A stretch of DNA of 64,000 nt, from NCBI RefSeq assembly GCF_026427595.1, contig NZ_CP101527.1, positions 436,001-500,000 of the forward strand, given 5' to 3'. Positions 20,802 to 32,857 of this stretch are shown here, in pieces (positions within the stretch are counted from its first letter, which is position 1; every line of letters starts with the position of its first letter). Position numbers and translations under genes: made by a program. The notes below the pieces were generated by a model. The model worked only from the letters and a program-made list of their open reading frames with translations. It was not told the DNA's origin and searched no databases. This DNA comes from Alkalimarinus sediminis (lineage in GTDB: Bacteria; Pseudomonadota; Gammaproteobacteria; Pseudomonadales; Oleiphilaceae).

Positions 20802-23639
20802 TTAGGTTGATTGATTACGTTGAAGTAGATCTCCTAAAAATCTTCCTGTATGGGAGCCTTCAACCTTAGCCACATCTTCCGGGGTGCCTTCAGCCACTAT
20901 ATTCCCGCCTCCTGTACCGCCTTCTGGGCCTAAATCTATAATCCAGTCAGCAGTTTTTACAACGTCAAGGTTATGCTCAATAACAACAATAGTATTGCCG
21001 TGTTCTCTTAATCTGTGGAGTACGTTAAGTAACTGTTGAATATCGTAAAAATGAAGCCCAGTGGTAGGCTCATCCAGAATGTAAAGGGTCTTTCCGGTAT
21101 CTCTCTTAGAAAGCTCTTTGGCCAACTTAACTCGTTGGGCTTCACCACCTGAAAGGGTAACCGCGCTTTGACCTAATCTAATATAAGACAAGCCGACATC
21201 GATTAGGGTTTGTAGCTTTTTGGCTAAGAATGGCACAGAATCAAAAAATTCGCGCGCATCTTCTACTGTTAAGTCGAGAACCTCATGTATATTTTTCCCT
21301 TTGTATTTTATGTCAAGGGTCTCTCGGTTGTACCGTTTTCCTTTACAGCTATCGCAAGGAACATAGACGTCAGGAAGAAAGTGCATTTCTACTTTAATGA
21401 CCCCGTCGCCCTGGCAGGCTTCACAGCGACCGCCTTTAACATTGAAGCTAAAGCGGCCTGGTTTATAGCCCCTTGAGCGAGCCTCATGGGTACCCGCATA
21501 TAGTTCTCTAATGGGGGTAAAGATACCCGTATAGGTGGCGGGGTTAGATCTTGGTGTTCTTCCAATAGGGCTTTGATCGATATCGATTACTTTATCTAAC
21601 TGTTCGAGACCCTCAATCTTGTTGTGGGGCTGAACGGTTAATGTGGTTGCATTATTCAGTTCAGTGGCTGCAATAGGGTAGAGAGTGCCATTGATAAGAG
21701 TTGATTTGCCTGATCCTGACACACCGGTGATGCATGTAAGCAATCCAAGCGGAATAGTAAGGTCAACATTGTTGAGGTTGTTGCCTGTTGCTCCCGTTAA
21801 ACTCATGGTTTTAGTTTTATCGTATGGAACGCGCTTAGACGGCACTCCAATACATTTTGTGCCTGACAAGTACTGGCCGGTTATAGAGTCTCTATTAGAC
21901 ATTACCTCTTTGGGTGTTCCTGCTGCTATTACCTGGCCGCCATGAACACCAGCACCAGGACCTATATCGATAACATAGTCTGCTAGCCTTATAGCGTCTT
22001 CATCGTGTTCAACGACAATGACTGTATTGCCTAGATCCCTTAAGTGAGTAAGTGTTTTTAGTAGCCGGTCATTATCCCTTTGGTGTAAGCCAATAGATGG
22101 TTCATCGAGGATATACATCACACCGACAAGTCCTGCGCCTATTTGACTAGCTAGACGTATTCTTTGCGCTTCACCGCCCGATAAGGTATCTGCGCTACGA
22201 TCAAGGGTGAGATAGTCGAGCCCTACATTAACCAAAAATTGAAGTCTTAGTTGTATTTCTGCCAATATCTTTACAGCAATCTCACCTCTTCTGCCAGAAA
22301 GTTGTAGCGTAGAAAAGTATTCGAACGCTTGACCAACGGGCATTGCAGTTATATCCGGGAGTCGCATCTCTTTAATAAATACATGTCTTGCGGCTTCTTT
22401 CAGGCGAGAACCGTGGCAATCTGGACAAGATTTATGAGTCAGGAGTTTGGAAAGGTCATCCCGAACCATTTGAGATTCTGTCTCACGATAGCGCCGCTCC
22501 ATATTCGGCATTACACCTTCAAACGGGTGCTCTCGTTGTACAATATCACCACGGGTATTGACGTAATTAAATGAGATCTTTTCTGTACCGCTACCGTAAA
22601 GTATCGTTTGCTTGAATTTTTCTGGCAGGCCCTCAAAAGGCTGCTCTAGGTTGACTCCATAGTGTTCTGCAAGACTTGTTAGCATTTGGTAATAATATAC
22701 GGTTCTACGATCCCAACCTTTAATGGCGCCCTCGGCGAGCGTCAACTCAGGGTGTCTAATGAGTTTGTTGGCGTCGAAGAACTGCTTAATACCTAGCCCG
22801 TCACAGGTAGGGCATGCACCGGCAGGATTGTTAAAGGAGAAGATTCTTGGCTCAAGTTCACTGATAGCATAACCGCAGTGAGGGCAGGCAAATCTGGCAG
22901 AGAATATTAACTCTTCCCCATCATTGTCCATAGGTGCAACCAAGGCAATGCCGTCGGTCAGTCCTATACAGGTTTCAAAGGATTCGGCAAGTCTCTGCTG
23001 TATGCCATCACGCACCTTGAAGCGGTCAATCACCACTTCAACAGTGTGTTTTTTATTTTTTTCCAGGTCGGGGGTATCGTCGAGATCTGTAACAATGCCA
23101 TCGATGCGTGCGCGAATAAAGCCTTGGCTGCGCAGTTCCTGAAAGACATGCTGATGCTCACCTTTTCTATTTTTAATGACAGGAGCCAGCATCATTAGTT
23201 TGGCATCCTCTTCTTGAGCCATCACTAGATCGACCATTTGGCTGATAGTTTGGGCTTCAAGTGGCTCATTATGCTCTGGGCAGCGAGGTTCACCTGCTCG
23301 TGCAAATAGCAACCGTAAATAGTCATATATTTCGGTGATGGTTCCCACCGTAGAGCGGGGATTATGAGAAGTTGACTTCTGTTCGATTGAAATCGCAGGT
23401 GAAAGCCCTTCGATATGATCAACATCTGGTTTTTCCATCATGGATAAAAATTGGCGGGCGTAGGTAGATAATGACTCTACATAGCGCCTTTGGCCTTCTG
23501 CATATAGCGTGTCAAAGGCGAGTGATGACTTCCCCGAGCCAGAAAGACCTGTTATGACAATAAGCTTATCTCTCGGGATTTCGAGGTCAATGTTCTTGAG
23601 ATTATGGGTGCGAGCCCCGCGAACCAGAATTTTATCCAT
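20802..23639 (-). CDS. uvrA: excinuclease ABC subunit A
   Basis: Damage-recognition ATPase of nucleotide excision repair that loads UvrB. 945 residues from the ATG at 23639 ([16 protein letters not shown], the family start); an in-frame TTG at 23648 is less likely. Two ABC modules, each with a Walker A ([19 protein letters not shown] and [15 protein letters not shown]) and signature LSGGEAQR; CxxC zinc pairs at [15 protein letters not shown] and CEACQGDG...CDSCKG. Divergent from an MFS gene and ssb, an arrangement shared with pseudomonads. Confidence 0.97.
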   Translation of the reverse strand: MDKILVRGARTHNLKNIDLEIPRDKLIVITGLSGSGKSSLAFDTLYAEGQRRYVESLSTYARQFLSMMEKPDVDHIEGLSPAISIEQKSTSHNPRSTVGTITEIYDYLRLLFARAGEPRCPEHNEPLEAQTISQMVDLVMAQEEDAKLMMLAPVIKNRKGEHQHVFQELRSQGFIRARIDGIVTDLDDTPDLEKNKKHTVEVVIDRFKVRDGIQQRLAESFETCIGLTDGIALVAPMDNDGEELIFSARFACPHCGYAISELEPRIFSFNNPAGACPTCDGLGIKQFFDANKLIRHPELTLAEGAIKGWDRRTVYYYQMLTSLAEHYGVNLEQPFEGLPEKFKQTILYGSGTEKISFNYVNTRGDIVQREHPFEGVMPNMERRYRETESQMVRDDLSKLLTHKSCPDCHGSRLKEAARHVFIKEMRLPDITAMPVGQAFEYFSTLQLSGRRGEIAVKILAEIQLRLQFLVNVGLDYLTLDRSADTLSGGEAQRIRLASQIGAGLVGVMYILDEPSIGLHQRDNDRLLKTLTHLRDLGNTVIVVEHDEDAIRLADYVIDIGPGAGVHGGQVIAAGTPKEVMSNRDSITGQYLSGTKCIGVPSKRVPYDKTKTMSLTGATGNNLNNVDLTIPLGLLTCITGVSGSGKSTLINGTLYPIAATELNNATTLTVQPHNKIEGLEQLDKVIDIDQSPIGRTPRSNPATYTGIFTPIRELYAGTHEARSRGYKPGRFSFNVKGGRCEACQGDGVIKVEMHFLPDVYVPCDSCKGKRYNRETLDIKYKGKNIHEVLDLTVEDAREFFDSVPFLAKKLQTLIDVGLSYIRLGQSAVTLSGGEAQRVKLAKELSKRDTGKTLYILDEPTTGLHFYDIQQLLNVLHRLREHGNTIVVIEHNLDVVKTADWIIDLGPEGGTGGGNIVAEGTPEDVAKVEGSHTGRFLGDLLQRNQST

Positions 23640-23668
23640 AACAGCCAATTAGTTTGAAAAAAAGATTG

Positions 23669-23697
23669 ATTATACTGTTATATGACGGCAGTTCTAA
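23669..23697 (-). promoter_or_regulatory. uvrA promoter with an inverted repeat in the spacer
   Basis: On the minus strand TTAGAA (23697-23692), a 17-base spacer, and a perfect TATAAT (23674-23669). The spacer is CTG-N11-CAG, one base longer than the CTG-N10-CAG of the gammaproteobacterial LexA box. The -10 is convincing; SOS control through this site is uncertain. Confidence 0.6.
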
Positions 23698-23802
23698 AGT
23701 TAACTTGTATAATAATTTGCCTGCACGACCTAGATCATTTTGTTAAACTGCCAACCCTTATAGAATCTGTGTCCTTTTTCTTTGCTCGGAGTAGCTATCT
23801 CA

Positions 23803-25167
23803 ATGAACGTCAGTGAAAAGCGTTCCGTTTTTTCTCTTGCGCTTTTATACGCGATGCGAATGTTAGGCTTGTTTATGGTTCTGCCTGTCTTTGTATTGCT
23901 GGGCGATGAGCTCAATGGTTCAAATGGTTTTTTAATTGGTATTGCGATTGGGGCGTATGGTTTAACTCAGGCATTATTGCAAGTTCCGTTTGGCATGCTT
24001 TCTGACCGCTTTGGCCGCAAAAAAATGATCATTATTGGCTTGCTTATTTTTTGCCTAGGTAGCGTGGTAGCTGCAGCTTCAGAGAGTATTTATGGCGTGA
24101 TTGTTGGACGCTTATTGCAAGGTGCTGGTGCTATTGCCAGTGTATTGATGGCGTTATTAAGTGATCTCACTACTGAGGAGAGCAGAACCAAAGGCATGGC
24201 CGTTGTTGGTATGTCTATCGGTCTTTCCTTTTCTGTCGCATTAGTGGCTGGGCCGTTGGTTTCAAGCTTTTTTGGTCTTAGCGGGATTTTCTGGTTAACC
24301 GCAGCGTTTGCAATAATCGGGGTGGCAATTGTCTTGTTCGTGGTGCCAACACCTGTAGCCACTCATGCGCACCGAGATACCCGGGCAGTGCGGGGGCAGT
24401 TCTTCGAATTACTTAAAAACCCGGATTTGTTGCGACTTGATATCGGCATTTTTGTCTTACATCTGATACTCACAGCACTCTTTATTGCGGTACCGCTTTC
24501 GTTGGTAAACGATACCCAGCTAGATCGACAGGAGCACTGGTGGGTATATCTATCAGTCATGGTGACGGCATTTTTTGCGATGGTCCCTTTTATTATTATT
24601 GGTGAGAAGAAACGAAAGATAAAAGCTGTTTTTGCAGGCGCTATTCTACAGTTGTCGATAGGATCAGTTTTGCTGGTTTGGGCTAACGATTCGCTTACTG
24701 CCATGTGGGGAGCTTTGTTTGTATTCTTTATGGCCTTTAATCTTCTAGAGGCAAGTTTACCTTCGCTGGTAAGCAAGCAGGCTCCTGCTGGTGCCCGAGG
24801 GACGGCAATGGGAATATACTCCACCAGTCAGTTCTTCGGTGCTTTTCTTGGAGGGGTTGTAGGTGGTTGGGTTCTTTCAAACTGGGGTGGTGAGGTTATT
24901 TATTATACCTCTGCTGCTCTTGGTGGAGTATGGTTTTTGATTGCGTTAACCATGCGAACGCCCAGTTATTCTACCAGTAGGACGCTTAAACTTAATATGG
25001 TGCTAACTGAGTCTGAGGCAGTCGACGTATCTGACGAACTGTTCGATATTCAAGGGGTAGAAGACGTGGTTATCGTAATTGAAGAGCAAGCCGCTTATCT
25101 CAAAATAGATAAGGCTCACCTTGATGAAGAGGCGCTGACTTCATTTCGTTTTGCATTAAAGGCGTAA
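23803..25167 (+). CDS. MFS transporter, YajR-like
   Basis: Major facilitator superfamily inner-membrane transporter, 454 residues from ATG 23803 (GGAG 11 bases upstream); an upstream in-frame TTG at 23782 is less likely. Twelve membrane segments, with MFS motif A at GMLSDRFGRKKMI between TM2 and TM3. After the last segment there is a soluble tail of about 65 residues (LNMVLTESEAVDVSDELFDI, then a GVEDVVIVIEEQAAYLKID strand pattern) that resembles the ferredoxin-like YAM domain of Escherichia coli YajR. Substrate unknown. The uvrA-MFS-ssb order is common in related bacteria. Confidence 0.85.
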   Translation: MNVSEKRSVFSLALLYAMRMLGLFMVLPVFVLLGDELNGSNGFLIGIAIGAYGLTQALLQVPFGMLSDRFGRKKMIIIGLLIFCLGSVVAAASESIYGVIVGRLLQGAGAIASVLMALLSDLTTEESRTKGMAVVGMSIGLSFSVALVAGPLVSSFFGLSGIFWLTAAFAIIGVAIVLFVVPTPVATHAHRDTRAVRGQFFELLKNPDLLRLDIGIFVLHLILTALFIAVPLSLVNDTQLDRQEHWWVYLSVMVTAFFAMVPFIIIGEKKRKIKAVFAGAILQLSIGSVLLVWANDSLTAMWGALFVFFMAFNLLEASLPSLVSKQAPAGARGTAMGIYSTSQFFGAFLGGVVGGWVLSNWGGEVIYYTSAALGGVWFLIALTMRTPSYSTSRTLKLNMVLTESEAVDVSDELFDIQGVEDVVIVIEEQAAYLKIDKAHLDEEALTSFRFALKA

Positions 25168-25395
25168 CTTATTGTTTATATTGAACCGAATAATTTGCAA
25201 TAGGTGGGTGCAAAAGTGGTTGTTAAAAAGCACCTGATTTAATTTTATGAAGTGACGGGAGGTCACAATAAAACCTCGCTTCCTTAATGTTTCGTGTCGT
25301 CTTTTCTGTTAGCATTTGTTTCACTGATCAGGGCAGTTCTCTGTGATAAAAAATTAAGACTTGAACCAAAGTGTTCCAGTATGTAGGAGATATAA

Positions 25396-26013
25396 ATGGC
25401 ACGCGGCATTAACAAAGTAATTTTAATTGGTAACTTGGGTAATGACCCCGAGACTCGATATACGCCTCAGGGCAGCGCAGTAACAAATTTAAGTGTCGCG
25501 ACTGACGAGAGCTATAAAGATAAGAATACCGGTCAGATGGTGCCTAAAACAGAATGGCATCGAGTGGTCCTGTTTAACCGTTTAGCTGAAATTGCTAAAG
25601 AGTATCTAAGAAAGGGTTCTAAAGTTTATCTTGAGGGTCGACTTCAGACGCAAAAATGGCAAGATAAAGCGACAGGGCAAGATAGATATACAACAGAGAT
25701 TATTGCCAATGAGATGCAGATGCTAGATTCTCGTGGTGCTGACGCCTCTCAGGGTGGCTACTCTGCGCCTATGCAGCAGTCGCAACAGCAAGGTGGTTAC
25801 GCCCAGCAGCCTCAGGCGGCTCCTAGCGCACCGCAGCAACGAGCGCCACAACAGCAGGCTGCTCCTCAGCATGCCCAGCAACAAGCAGCGCCTCAGCAGC
25901 AGGCTTATCAACCGCCACAACAGCAAGGTGGGTATGCACAGCAACCTCCCGCACATAGTGCTCCTGCTGCTCCAGCGCCAATGGATGACTTCGATGACGA
26001 TATTCCCTTTTGA
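25396..26013 (+). CDS. ssb: single-stranded DNA-binding protein
   Basis: 205 residues. N-terminal OB fold (residues 1 to about 110: [25 protein letters not shown] start, [28 protein letters not shown]). Then a glutamine, alanine and proline rich linker of about 75 residues, and the acidic C-terminal tip DDFDDDIPF that recruits repair and replication partners. TAGGAG ribosome site. Terminator follows. Confidence 0.97.
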   Translation: MARGINKVILIGNLGNDPETRYTPQGSAVTNLSVATDESYKDKNTGQMVPKTEWHRVVLFNRLAEIAKEYLRKGSKVYLEGRLQTQKWQDKATGQDRYTTEIIANEMQMLDSRGADASQGGYSAPMQQSQQQGGYAQQPQAAPSAPQQRAPQQQAAPQHAQQQAAPQQQAYQPPQQQGGYAQQPPAHSAPAAPAPMDDFDDDIPF

Positions 26014-26073
26014 GGAATACATAAACAAAAGTTGTCGATAAAACTTGATTTATAAGTTTTAAGTTTCTCTAAG

Positions 26074-26099
26074 GCCCCGTTTTTACGGGGCTTTTTTTT
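26074..26099 (+). terminator. intrinsic terminator after ssb
   Basis: Perfect 7-bp stem GCCCCGT/ACGGGGC with TTTT loop followed by eight T residues. Confidence 0.93.
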
Positions 26100-26195
26100 G
26101 ATTAAAAATTACCTAGTTTAAGCATTGGATAAATGGTGTGACACTTCAATAAAAGCTAAGTTGCAAGGTTGAATGTGCTAAGGAGGTTTTAAGTC

Positions 26196-26231
26196 ATGAC
26201 AAGAGTGGGGGGAGAATTAAGCGCGGTTTGA
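26196..26231 (+). CDS. possible 11-residue leader peptide before the chemoreceptor
   Basis: AAGGAGG at 26180-26186 is the best Shine-Dalgarno sequence of this region and is followed 9 bases later by an ATG that opens MTRVGGELSAV and a TGA. The downstream chemoreceptor gene itself has no good ribosome site. Could be a short leader peptide or chance; no codon run suggesting amino-acid attenuation is present. Nothing else gene-like is seen in 26100-26347. Confidence 0.3.
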   Translation: MTRVGGELSAV

Positions 26232-26347
26232 TTTATCAATAATGCCTGTTAACGTTACAGGAGATACTGTCTTTTGGGCTCATACGTCTAGTGGGTGCCG
26301 CGACCTTTTGATCAATCAATCTGTAATCAACTCAACGGTTTTTTCTT

Positions 26348-28375
26348 ATGAGACTTAATATTTCTCAGTTAGTGTATGCTGGCTTTATAGCGGTTGTCGC
26401 AATCATGCTATTTATCAGTTATGCGGTTTGGAGTTCAAATCGAGATATTCTTACTGCGACAAATGAAATCAAAAATGATGATGTCCCTGGAGTTATTTTA
26501 TACCTGCAAATACTGGATGAGCTAGGTGATATGCAATCAAACGTGCTTGAATATCTAACCGGTGAGGAGGATGAGCGGGCCGACTTCAACGAAAACTACG
26601 ATGAGTTTATTGCGTTCTTTAATGAGCTAAAGCCACTTGAAGCGGCTAACGACAAAGATATTAAAAAAATGGCTACTATTGAGAGCTCTATTAAGGAATA
26701 TGCAGAGCGGGCGCAGCGAGATATCTTTGATAATTATGACCCAGTAAAGGAGCGATGGGCTTACCAAGTGGTTGCAGATCTTGAGAAAGGGAGTGCCAAA
26801 GAGTTAGAGGAGTTGCTTGATCAGCTAAAAGATGAAGAATTTAATGATGCGTTGCAGTCAAACGATCTAGAGGAGTCTATAAGGGATGATCTTCCTGGTG
26901 TGCGTTATTACCTTGAACTGATCGATGAGGCGGGTGATATGATGGCTAGCATCACTAGCTATATTAGTGGTGATCGAAGTAAAGTCGATGCATTTAAAGC
27001 GGATGCGGCCACTTTTCAGTCATACTTGAATAAATTATATCCGCTGGAACAGAAACCTAGGGAAGTAGAAAACTTAGCACGTATCGAAGCGCTGTATAAA
27101 GACATCGAAAAAAATGCCAATGAGGTGTTTGAAAAATTTGATCCAGAGGCAAAATCTCGCGCACTCGCTGCAGCTGATGAGATGGAGCATAGTATCTTTG
27201 CGACACTCGAAGAGATTATGGATGCATCCTCTAGGGAGGAGAGTGAAGATGCCACAAATGCGCTAAGTAAAGCGTCATCAGATATCAAAGAACTGGATTC
27301 GATATTGGCAATCTATACGCCTATTTCCGCAGTGTTGGGTCTGTTTGTTGCCTATACTATTTCAAGCTCGATTAATCGTCGTTTAACGCGTATTAATAAA
27401 GTATTAAAGGTCGCGGAGAGTATTGGTAGTGGCGATTTAACTTCTGAGCCCATTCAAGATCGTGGTAATGATGAAATCTCCAAGTTGGCTTCCGCTATTA
27501 ATCAGATGGGTGACTCCTTAAACGACCTTATACGTCAGGTGAAGACTGTCACAGAGTCGGTCTCTAACGAATCAGAAGCGATTTATGGCTATAGTCAGCG
27601 TGCTTGTTCAAGTAGTGCGGAGCAAGAACAAAAATCTATTATGATGTCTGCTGCGATTGAGGAGATGAGCTCGACTGCGGCAGAGGTGGCGAGCCAAAGT
27701 GTCATGGCATCAAACAACTCTCGAGACTCATCCGAGCAAGCGAAGGGAGGCGGTGATATTGTTGCCAATGTATTGAAGGACATTAACGAGCTGTCTGCTG
27801 TGATAAATGAGGCCTCTAATAGTGTTGATCAGCTAGGCGTAAAAAGCAGCGAGATTAGTGAAATAGTGGTCGTAATTAATAGTATTGCTGAGCAGACCAA
27901 TCTGTTGGCGCTCAATGCTGCTATTGAAGCGGCAAGGGCGGGTGACGCTGGTCGTGGTTTTTCAGTGGTAGCAGATGAGGTTAGGAATCTAGCAGCTAGT
28001 ACTACTCAGGCGACACAGCAAGTGTCGGCGTCCATCGGCTCGATTCAATCAGATACTACTCAGGTTATTCAAAGTATGGCGCGAGGGACTGATCAGGCTG
28101 CTCAGAGCATGGAGATGGCCGAGCAGGCAGGTCAGGCGTTAGAGGCAATCGTGACGGGCTTTGCGAAGCTGAATGTGATGATAGAGTCTATTGCATCAGC
28201 TGCAGAGCAGCAGTCCTCCACCGCTCAGTTAATGGCTGCAGATGTCAGTGCGATTAGTCAAGCGTCCACAGAAACATCTCAAATATCGAGTGAAGTGATG
28301 TCCAAGTCTGAGAATATGGTTAAGTTATCAGAAATGCTAATGGATGTTGTAGGGCGATTTAGAGTAAAAGGGTAA
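26348..28375 (+). CDS. methyl-accepting chemotaxis protein with duplicated sensor module
   Basis: Transmembrane chemoreceptor, 675 residues. TM1 at about 8-28, periplasmic sensor about 29-318, TM2 about 319-340, a HAMP domain ([21 protein letters not shown]), then a cytoplasmic signalling domain with the conserved tip [24 protein letters not shown]. The sensor contains two related modules beginning near residues 45 ([18 protein letters not shown]) and 181 ([18 protein letters not shown]), each followed by a similar helical stretch. The ligand is unknown. Weak ribosome site at the ATG. Convergent with the ectoine operon, so not co-transcribed with it. Confidence 0.92.
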   Translation: MRLNISQLVYAGFIAVVAIMLFISYAVWSSNRDILTATNEIKNDDVPGVILYLQILDELGDMQSNVLEYLTGEEDERADFNENYDEFIAFFNELKPLEAANDKDIKKMATIESSIKEYAERAQRDIFDNYDPVKERWAYQVVADLEKGSAKELEELLDQLKDEEFNDALQSNDLEESIRDDLPGVRYYLELIDEAGDMMASITSYISGDRSKVDAFKADAATFQSYLNKLYPLEQKPREVENLARIEALYKDIEKNANEVFEKFDPEAKSRALAAADEMEHSIFATLEEIMDASSREESEDATNALSKASSDIKELDSILAIYTPISAVLGLFVAYTISSSINRRLTRINKVLKVAESIGSGDLTSEPIQDRGNDEISKLASAINQMGDSLNDLIRQVKTVTESVSNESEAIYGYSQRACSSSAEQEQKSIMMSAAIEEMSSTAAEVASQSVMASNNSRDSSEQAKGGGDIVANVLKDINELSAVINEASNSVDQLGVKSSEISEIVVVINSIAEQTNLLALNAAIEAARAGDAGRGFSVVADEVRNLAASTTQATQQVSASIGSIQSDTTQVIQSMARGTDQAAQSMEMAEQAGQALEAIVTGFAKLNVMIESIASAAEQQSSTAQLMAADVSAISQASTETSQISSEVMSKSENMVKLSEMLMDVVGRFRVKG

Positions 28376-28408
28376 GTCTTTTTTTAGCTATTCAGTTACG
28401 CCAAATAT

Positions 28409-28448
28409 TGATTCAGGGGCATGGAACTTGTTGCCTACCCCTGAGTCA
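28409..28448. repeat. inverted repeat between convergent mcp and ask
   Basis: 11-bp arms (28409-28419 and 28438-28448, one G-U pair) around an 18-base loop between the two converging genes. No T-run on either side; probably a shared 3'-end hairpin. Confidence 0.45.
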
Positions 28449-28459
28449 TCAAGCAACTG

Positions 28460-29902
28460 TTATGATGCGAGGCAGATTGCCCGCCCATGATCGTGCACCT
28501 CGACCAGGCATCGGTGTAGGCTTTTTATGGCTACTTCGTAGTCATTCTCATCGATGATGAATTGCATATCCACTTGCCGCATTGACTGGTGAATCGCCAG
28601 AATGCTGATTTTTTGTTCTGCTAGCGCATTGACCGTTTTCGACAGCATACCCGGGACCTGCATGTCGCTACCAATTGCTGAAACAATCGCCACGTTTTTC
28701 TGATTTATCTCTGCATCAGGATAGTGCTTTTTAAGCTGAGCTGTCATCTGCTTAAGATTACTCGAGTCGGCATCGACATAGTGGGTGATAGTGTTGGCAT
28801 TAATGTCTTTTGCAATCGTCGATACATTGTATTGCTTAAGCCTAGTGATGATGGCGTGATCATATTCAGAGATATTGCCTGTCATATCTTGGTCAAAAAG
28901 TTCAATTGCACAGATGTCTTTACGCCCGGCGATAATCTCTACACAGGGTGTGTCGCTCACGTAGTCTTGGGTGATGAGAGTGCCGTAGTGCTCCGGTTCG
29001 AAGGTGTTTCTTACTCGAAGAGGGATACTATTCTGGCGGAGTCCTTTGGCTGCTTTAGGGTGAATAGCTTCCATGCCCAAGTTGGCAAGCTGGTCTGCAA
29101 CATCGTAATTAGTTCGGCCAATCGGCACTGCGTTGTTTTCCCCAACCAAGCGAGGGTCTGCGCTACTAAGGTGAAACTCTTTATGAATGATCGCTTCATT
29201 GGCTTGGGTTAGCACAGCTATACGGCTGAAAGTCATTTCGCTATAACCTCTATCGAAGTGGGTCATTAGGCCTTCTTCGCTGTGGGCATAACCAGTCACA
29301 ACAGGGATGGTAGAGGTGAGATCGATGTCAGTAAATGCTTGTTTGATTCTCTCATCTAACGATATTTGGTTAGGGCTTCGCCACCCTGTTAAGTCTACAA
29401 AGCAGGCGTTGATGTTATCCTGGCTTAATAATTGTGCAGTATTTCTAGCGCTATGAGCCTCGCCAATGCAAGCTAGCATCTCTCTAACAGAGTCAAGATG
29501 GGTCTCGAGTGAAAAGTGACCGTGATTGCAAAGTCGTTGTAAATCATTAAGGCAAGATTCCGCATCATTGATTCGTTCTGAAACAAATTGGTTGGCATCA
29601 TCTATCTGAGCTTGTGTTTGAAATAACGTGCTATTTATTTCAAACATCTTTTGCTTGACCTTTGTTAGCATGTTGCGCCAGTCGTTGTCGTTAGTGCTAT
29701 TTGAAAATAGCGAAAAAACACCTGGATGGCCGGTTTTCTTATGCTCTAGCAGAAGGTCTGTGATGCCGCTATATGCGGAGACAACTAAAATTCGGTTAAA
29801 TATGTTGGCTTCTAATGCGGGGTTGCGAACAATATTGTCACGAACAGCTTCGTAGTTGTTCATTGACGTGCCGCCAATCTTTTCCACAGTATGTGAGTGC
29901 AT
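28460..29902 (-). CDS. ask: ectoine-pathway aspartate kinase
   Basis: Aspartokinase that phosphorylates aspartate as the first step to aspartate semialdehyde, the ectoine precursor. 480 residues; N-terminal HTVEKIGGTSMNNYEAVRDN matches the kinase KxGGTS motif, and the C-terminus holds paired ACT domains (VAIVSAIGSDMQVPGMLSKT and MQFIIDENDYEVAIKSLH). The position at the end of ectABC and the length fit the Ask_Ect group, known to be less sensitive to feedback and to supply precursor under salt stress. AGAGGAAAAAATG start context. 73 bases after ectC. Confidence 0.93.
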   Translation of the reverse strand: MHSHTVEKIGGTSMNNYEAVRDNIVRNPALEANIFNRILVVSAYSGITDLLLEHKKTGHPGVFSLFSNSTNDNDWRNMLTKVKQKMFEINSTLFQTQAQIDDANQFVSERINDAESCLNDLQRLCNHGHFSLETHLDSVREMLACIGEAHSARNTAQLLSQDNINACFVDLTGWRSPNQISLDERIKQAFTDIDLTSTIPVVTGYAHSEEGLMTHFDRGYSEMTFSRIAVLTQANEAIIHKEFHLSSADPRLVGENNAVPIGRTNYDVADQLANLGMEAIHPKAAKGLRQNSIPLRVRNTFEPEHYGTLITQDYVSDTPCVEIIAGRKDICAIELFDQDMTGNISEYDHAIITRLKQYNVSTIAKDINANTITHYVDADSSNLKQMTAQLKKHYPDAEINQKNVAIVSAIGSDMQVPGMLSKTVNALAEQKISILAIHQSMRQVDMQFIIDENDYEVAIKSLHRCLVEVHDHGRAICLAS

Positions 29903-29975
29903 TTTTTCCTCTTGTTAGATTGTTTCTAGCTCCACCGTATTAGTGGCGGAGAATGTACAGTTGTTGCCGGGTGTT

Positions 29976-30362
29976 TTATGCCAGCTCGTAAGCGCCTTCT
30001 TTGTTGTGAACTTCGTTGCCGTTTAATGGCGGATTAAAGACGCAGGCCATTTTCATCTCGGTGTGTGCGCGTAGAATATGTCTGTCGTGTTTGTCGAGAA
30101 TATAGAGTGTGCCTTCTTGAATAGGGTGCACAGTATTATCTTCAAGGTTAACGATTTCACCTGTCCCTGACATACAGTAGACGGACTCAAGATGGTTTTG
30201 ATAGTGCATTCTAAAATCAGCGCCCTTGTATATTGTCGTGATATGAAATGAAAATCCCATCTTATCTTCTTTAAGCAATAGTCGAGTGCTTTCCCAGTTG
30301 CCATCGGGTGAAACAACGCGTCTGGTCGAATTGTTTGCTTCGTTTAACTGTCTAATAATCAT
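29976..30362 (-). CDS. ectC: L-ectoine synthase
   Basis: Cupin enzyme that cyclises N-gamma-acetyl-diaminobutyrate to ectoine. 128 residues from ATG 30362 ([20 protein letters not shown]); a TTG three codons upstream sits too close to the GGAG to serve as start. The proposed iron-binding residues of characterised EctC align here with E59 (NHLESVYC), Y87 (GTLYILD) and H95 (HDRHILR). Third step of the pathway. Separated from ectB by an unrecognised gene, which is unusual. Confidence 0.96.
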   Translation of the reverse strand: MIIRQLNEANNSTRRVVSPDGNWESTRLLLKEDKMGFSFHITTIYKGADFRMHYQNHLESVYCMSGTGEIVNLEDNTVHPIQEGTLYILDKHDRHILRAHTEMKMACVFNPPLNGNEVHNKEGAYELA

Positions 30363-30425
30363 TCTGCTCAATTCTCCAAATGAACGTAAGGTATCTATGT
30401 CTCGATACCTTGTTTAAATATGTCT

Positions 30426-30881
30426 CTATACTTTATTTTTTATAGACGCTAGCTGCTCTTTAAGCACTTCCTCGTCTTGCAGTGAGTCAAATTGATTTGA
30501 CTCTTCCAAGTGCTCTGAGCGACTTGCCTTATTAAGTGCTGTACGAAAAAGGCGAAGACTCTGCTCTATTTGGGTATGAAGCGATACGTCGAGTGCCTCG
30601 AGTTGTTCCACGGCCTCAGTTGCTTCTTGTACTAACCCTGGTAACGCTTCTAACACAGCAACACCTAAGGGTTTGTCTTGTAGCTCTTTCTGCAGTTGCT
30701 TTCGCTCTTCTAACCATGCGCTTAACTGATTGATCTCGTCAGTTGAGAGTAAGGCCGATACATGAGGTGCAATCGTTGATAGTTGGGCATCAAAGCTCAC
30801 CACCACTTCTGACACAGTCCGACCACTCTCTTGATGTGTTCTGACGCACTGAACGGCATGGTTTGTTTGTACAAAATTCAT
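30426..30881 (-). CDS. unknown helical protein inside the ectoine operon
   Basis: 151 residues with a strong ribosome site (AAGGAG 7 bases before the ATG), 43 bases after ectB and 63 bases before ectC on the same strand, so almost certainly translated and co-transcribed. No family was recognised. There is no signal peptide or membrane segment. The N-terminal 35 residues could be beta strands (NHAVQCVRTHQESGRTVSEV), the rest is predicted largely helical and rich in Glu, Gln and Leu (EEVLKEQLASIKNKV at the C-terminus), with coiled-coil character around 50-115. One cysteine (C12). It might be a regulator, an assembly partner of EctB or EctC, or unrelated to ectoine. Confidence 0.85.
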   Translation of the reverse strand: MNFVQTNHAVQCVRTHQESGRTVSEVVVSFDAQLSTIAPHVSALLSTDEINQLSAWLEERKQLQKELQDKPLGVAVLEALPGLVQEATEAVEQLEALDVSLHTQIEQSLRLFRTALNKASRSEHLEESNQFDSLQDEEVLKEQLASIKNKV

Positions 30882-30924
30882 AAACGCTCCTTCTTAACCG
30901 TTATTGATGCGCACAGAGGTGCTT

Positions 30925-32782
<1,858 letters not shown>

Positions 32783-32857
32783 AAAAACTTTGATTCTTTA
32801 TTAAATAAAAATTAGTAGTCTAAATAATATTTCGCTGCATGAGTGTCTTTAGTGTAG

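Noticed and set aside
24363..24824. 153-residue open frame antisense to the MFS transporter
   Set aside because: The plus-strand frame has all MFS features; the antisense frame is low complexity and lacks a ribosome site.
25168..25395. LexA box or divergent control shared by ssb
   Set aside because: No CTG-N10-CAG element was found; only weak short inverted repeats are present.
28724..29212. 162-residue open frame on the plus strand inside ask
   Set aside because: Antisense to a clear aspartokinase gene, no ribosome site, no recognisable motif; a shadow of its codon pattern.
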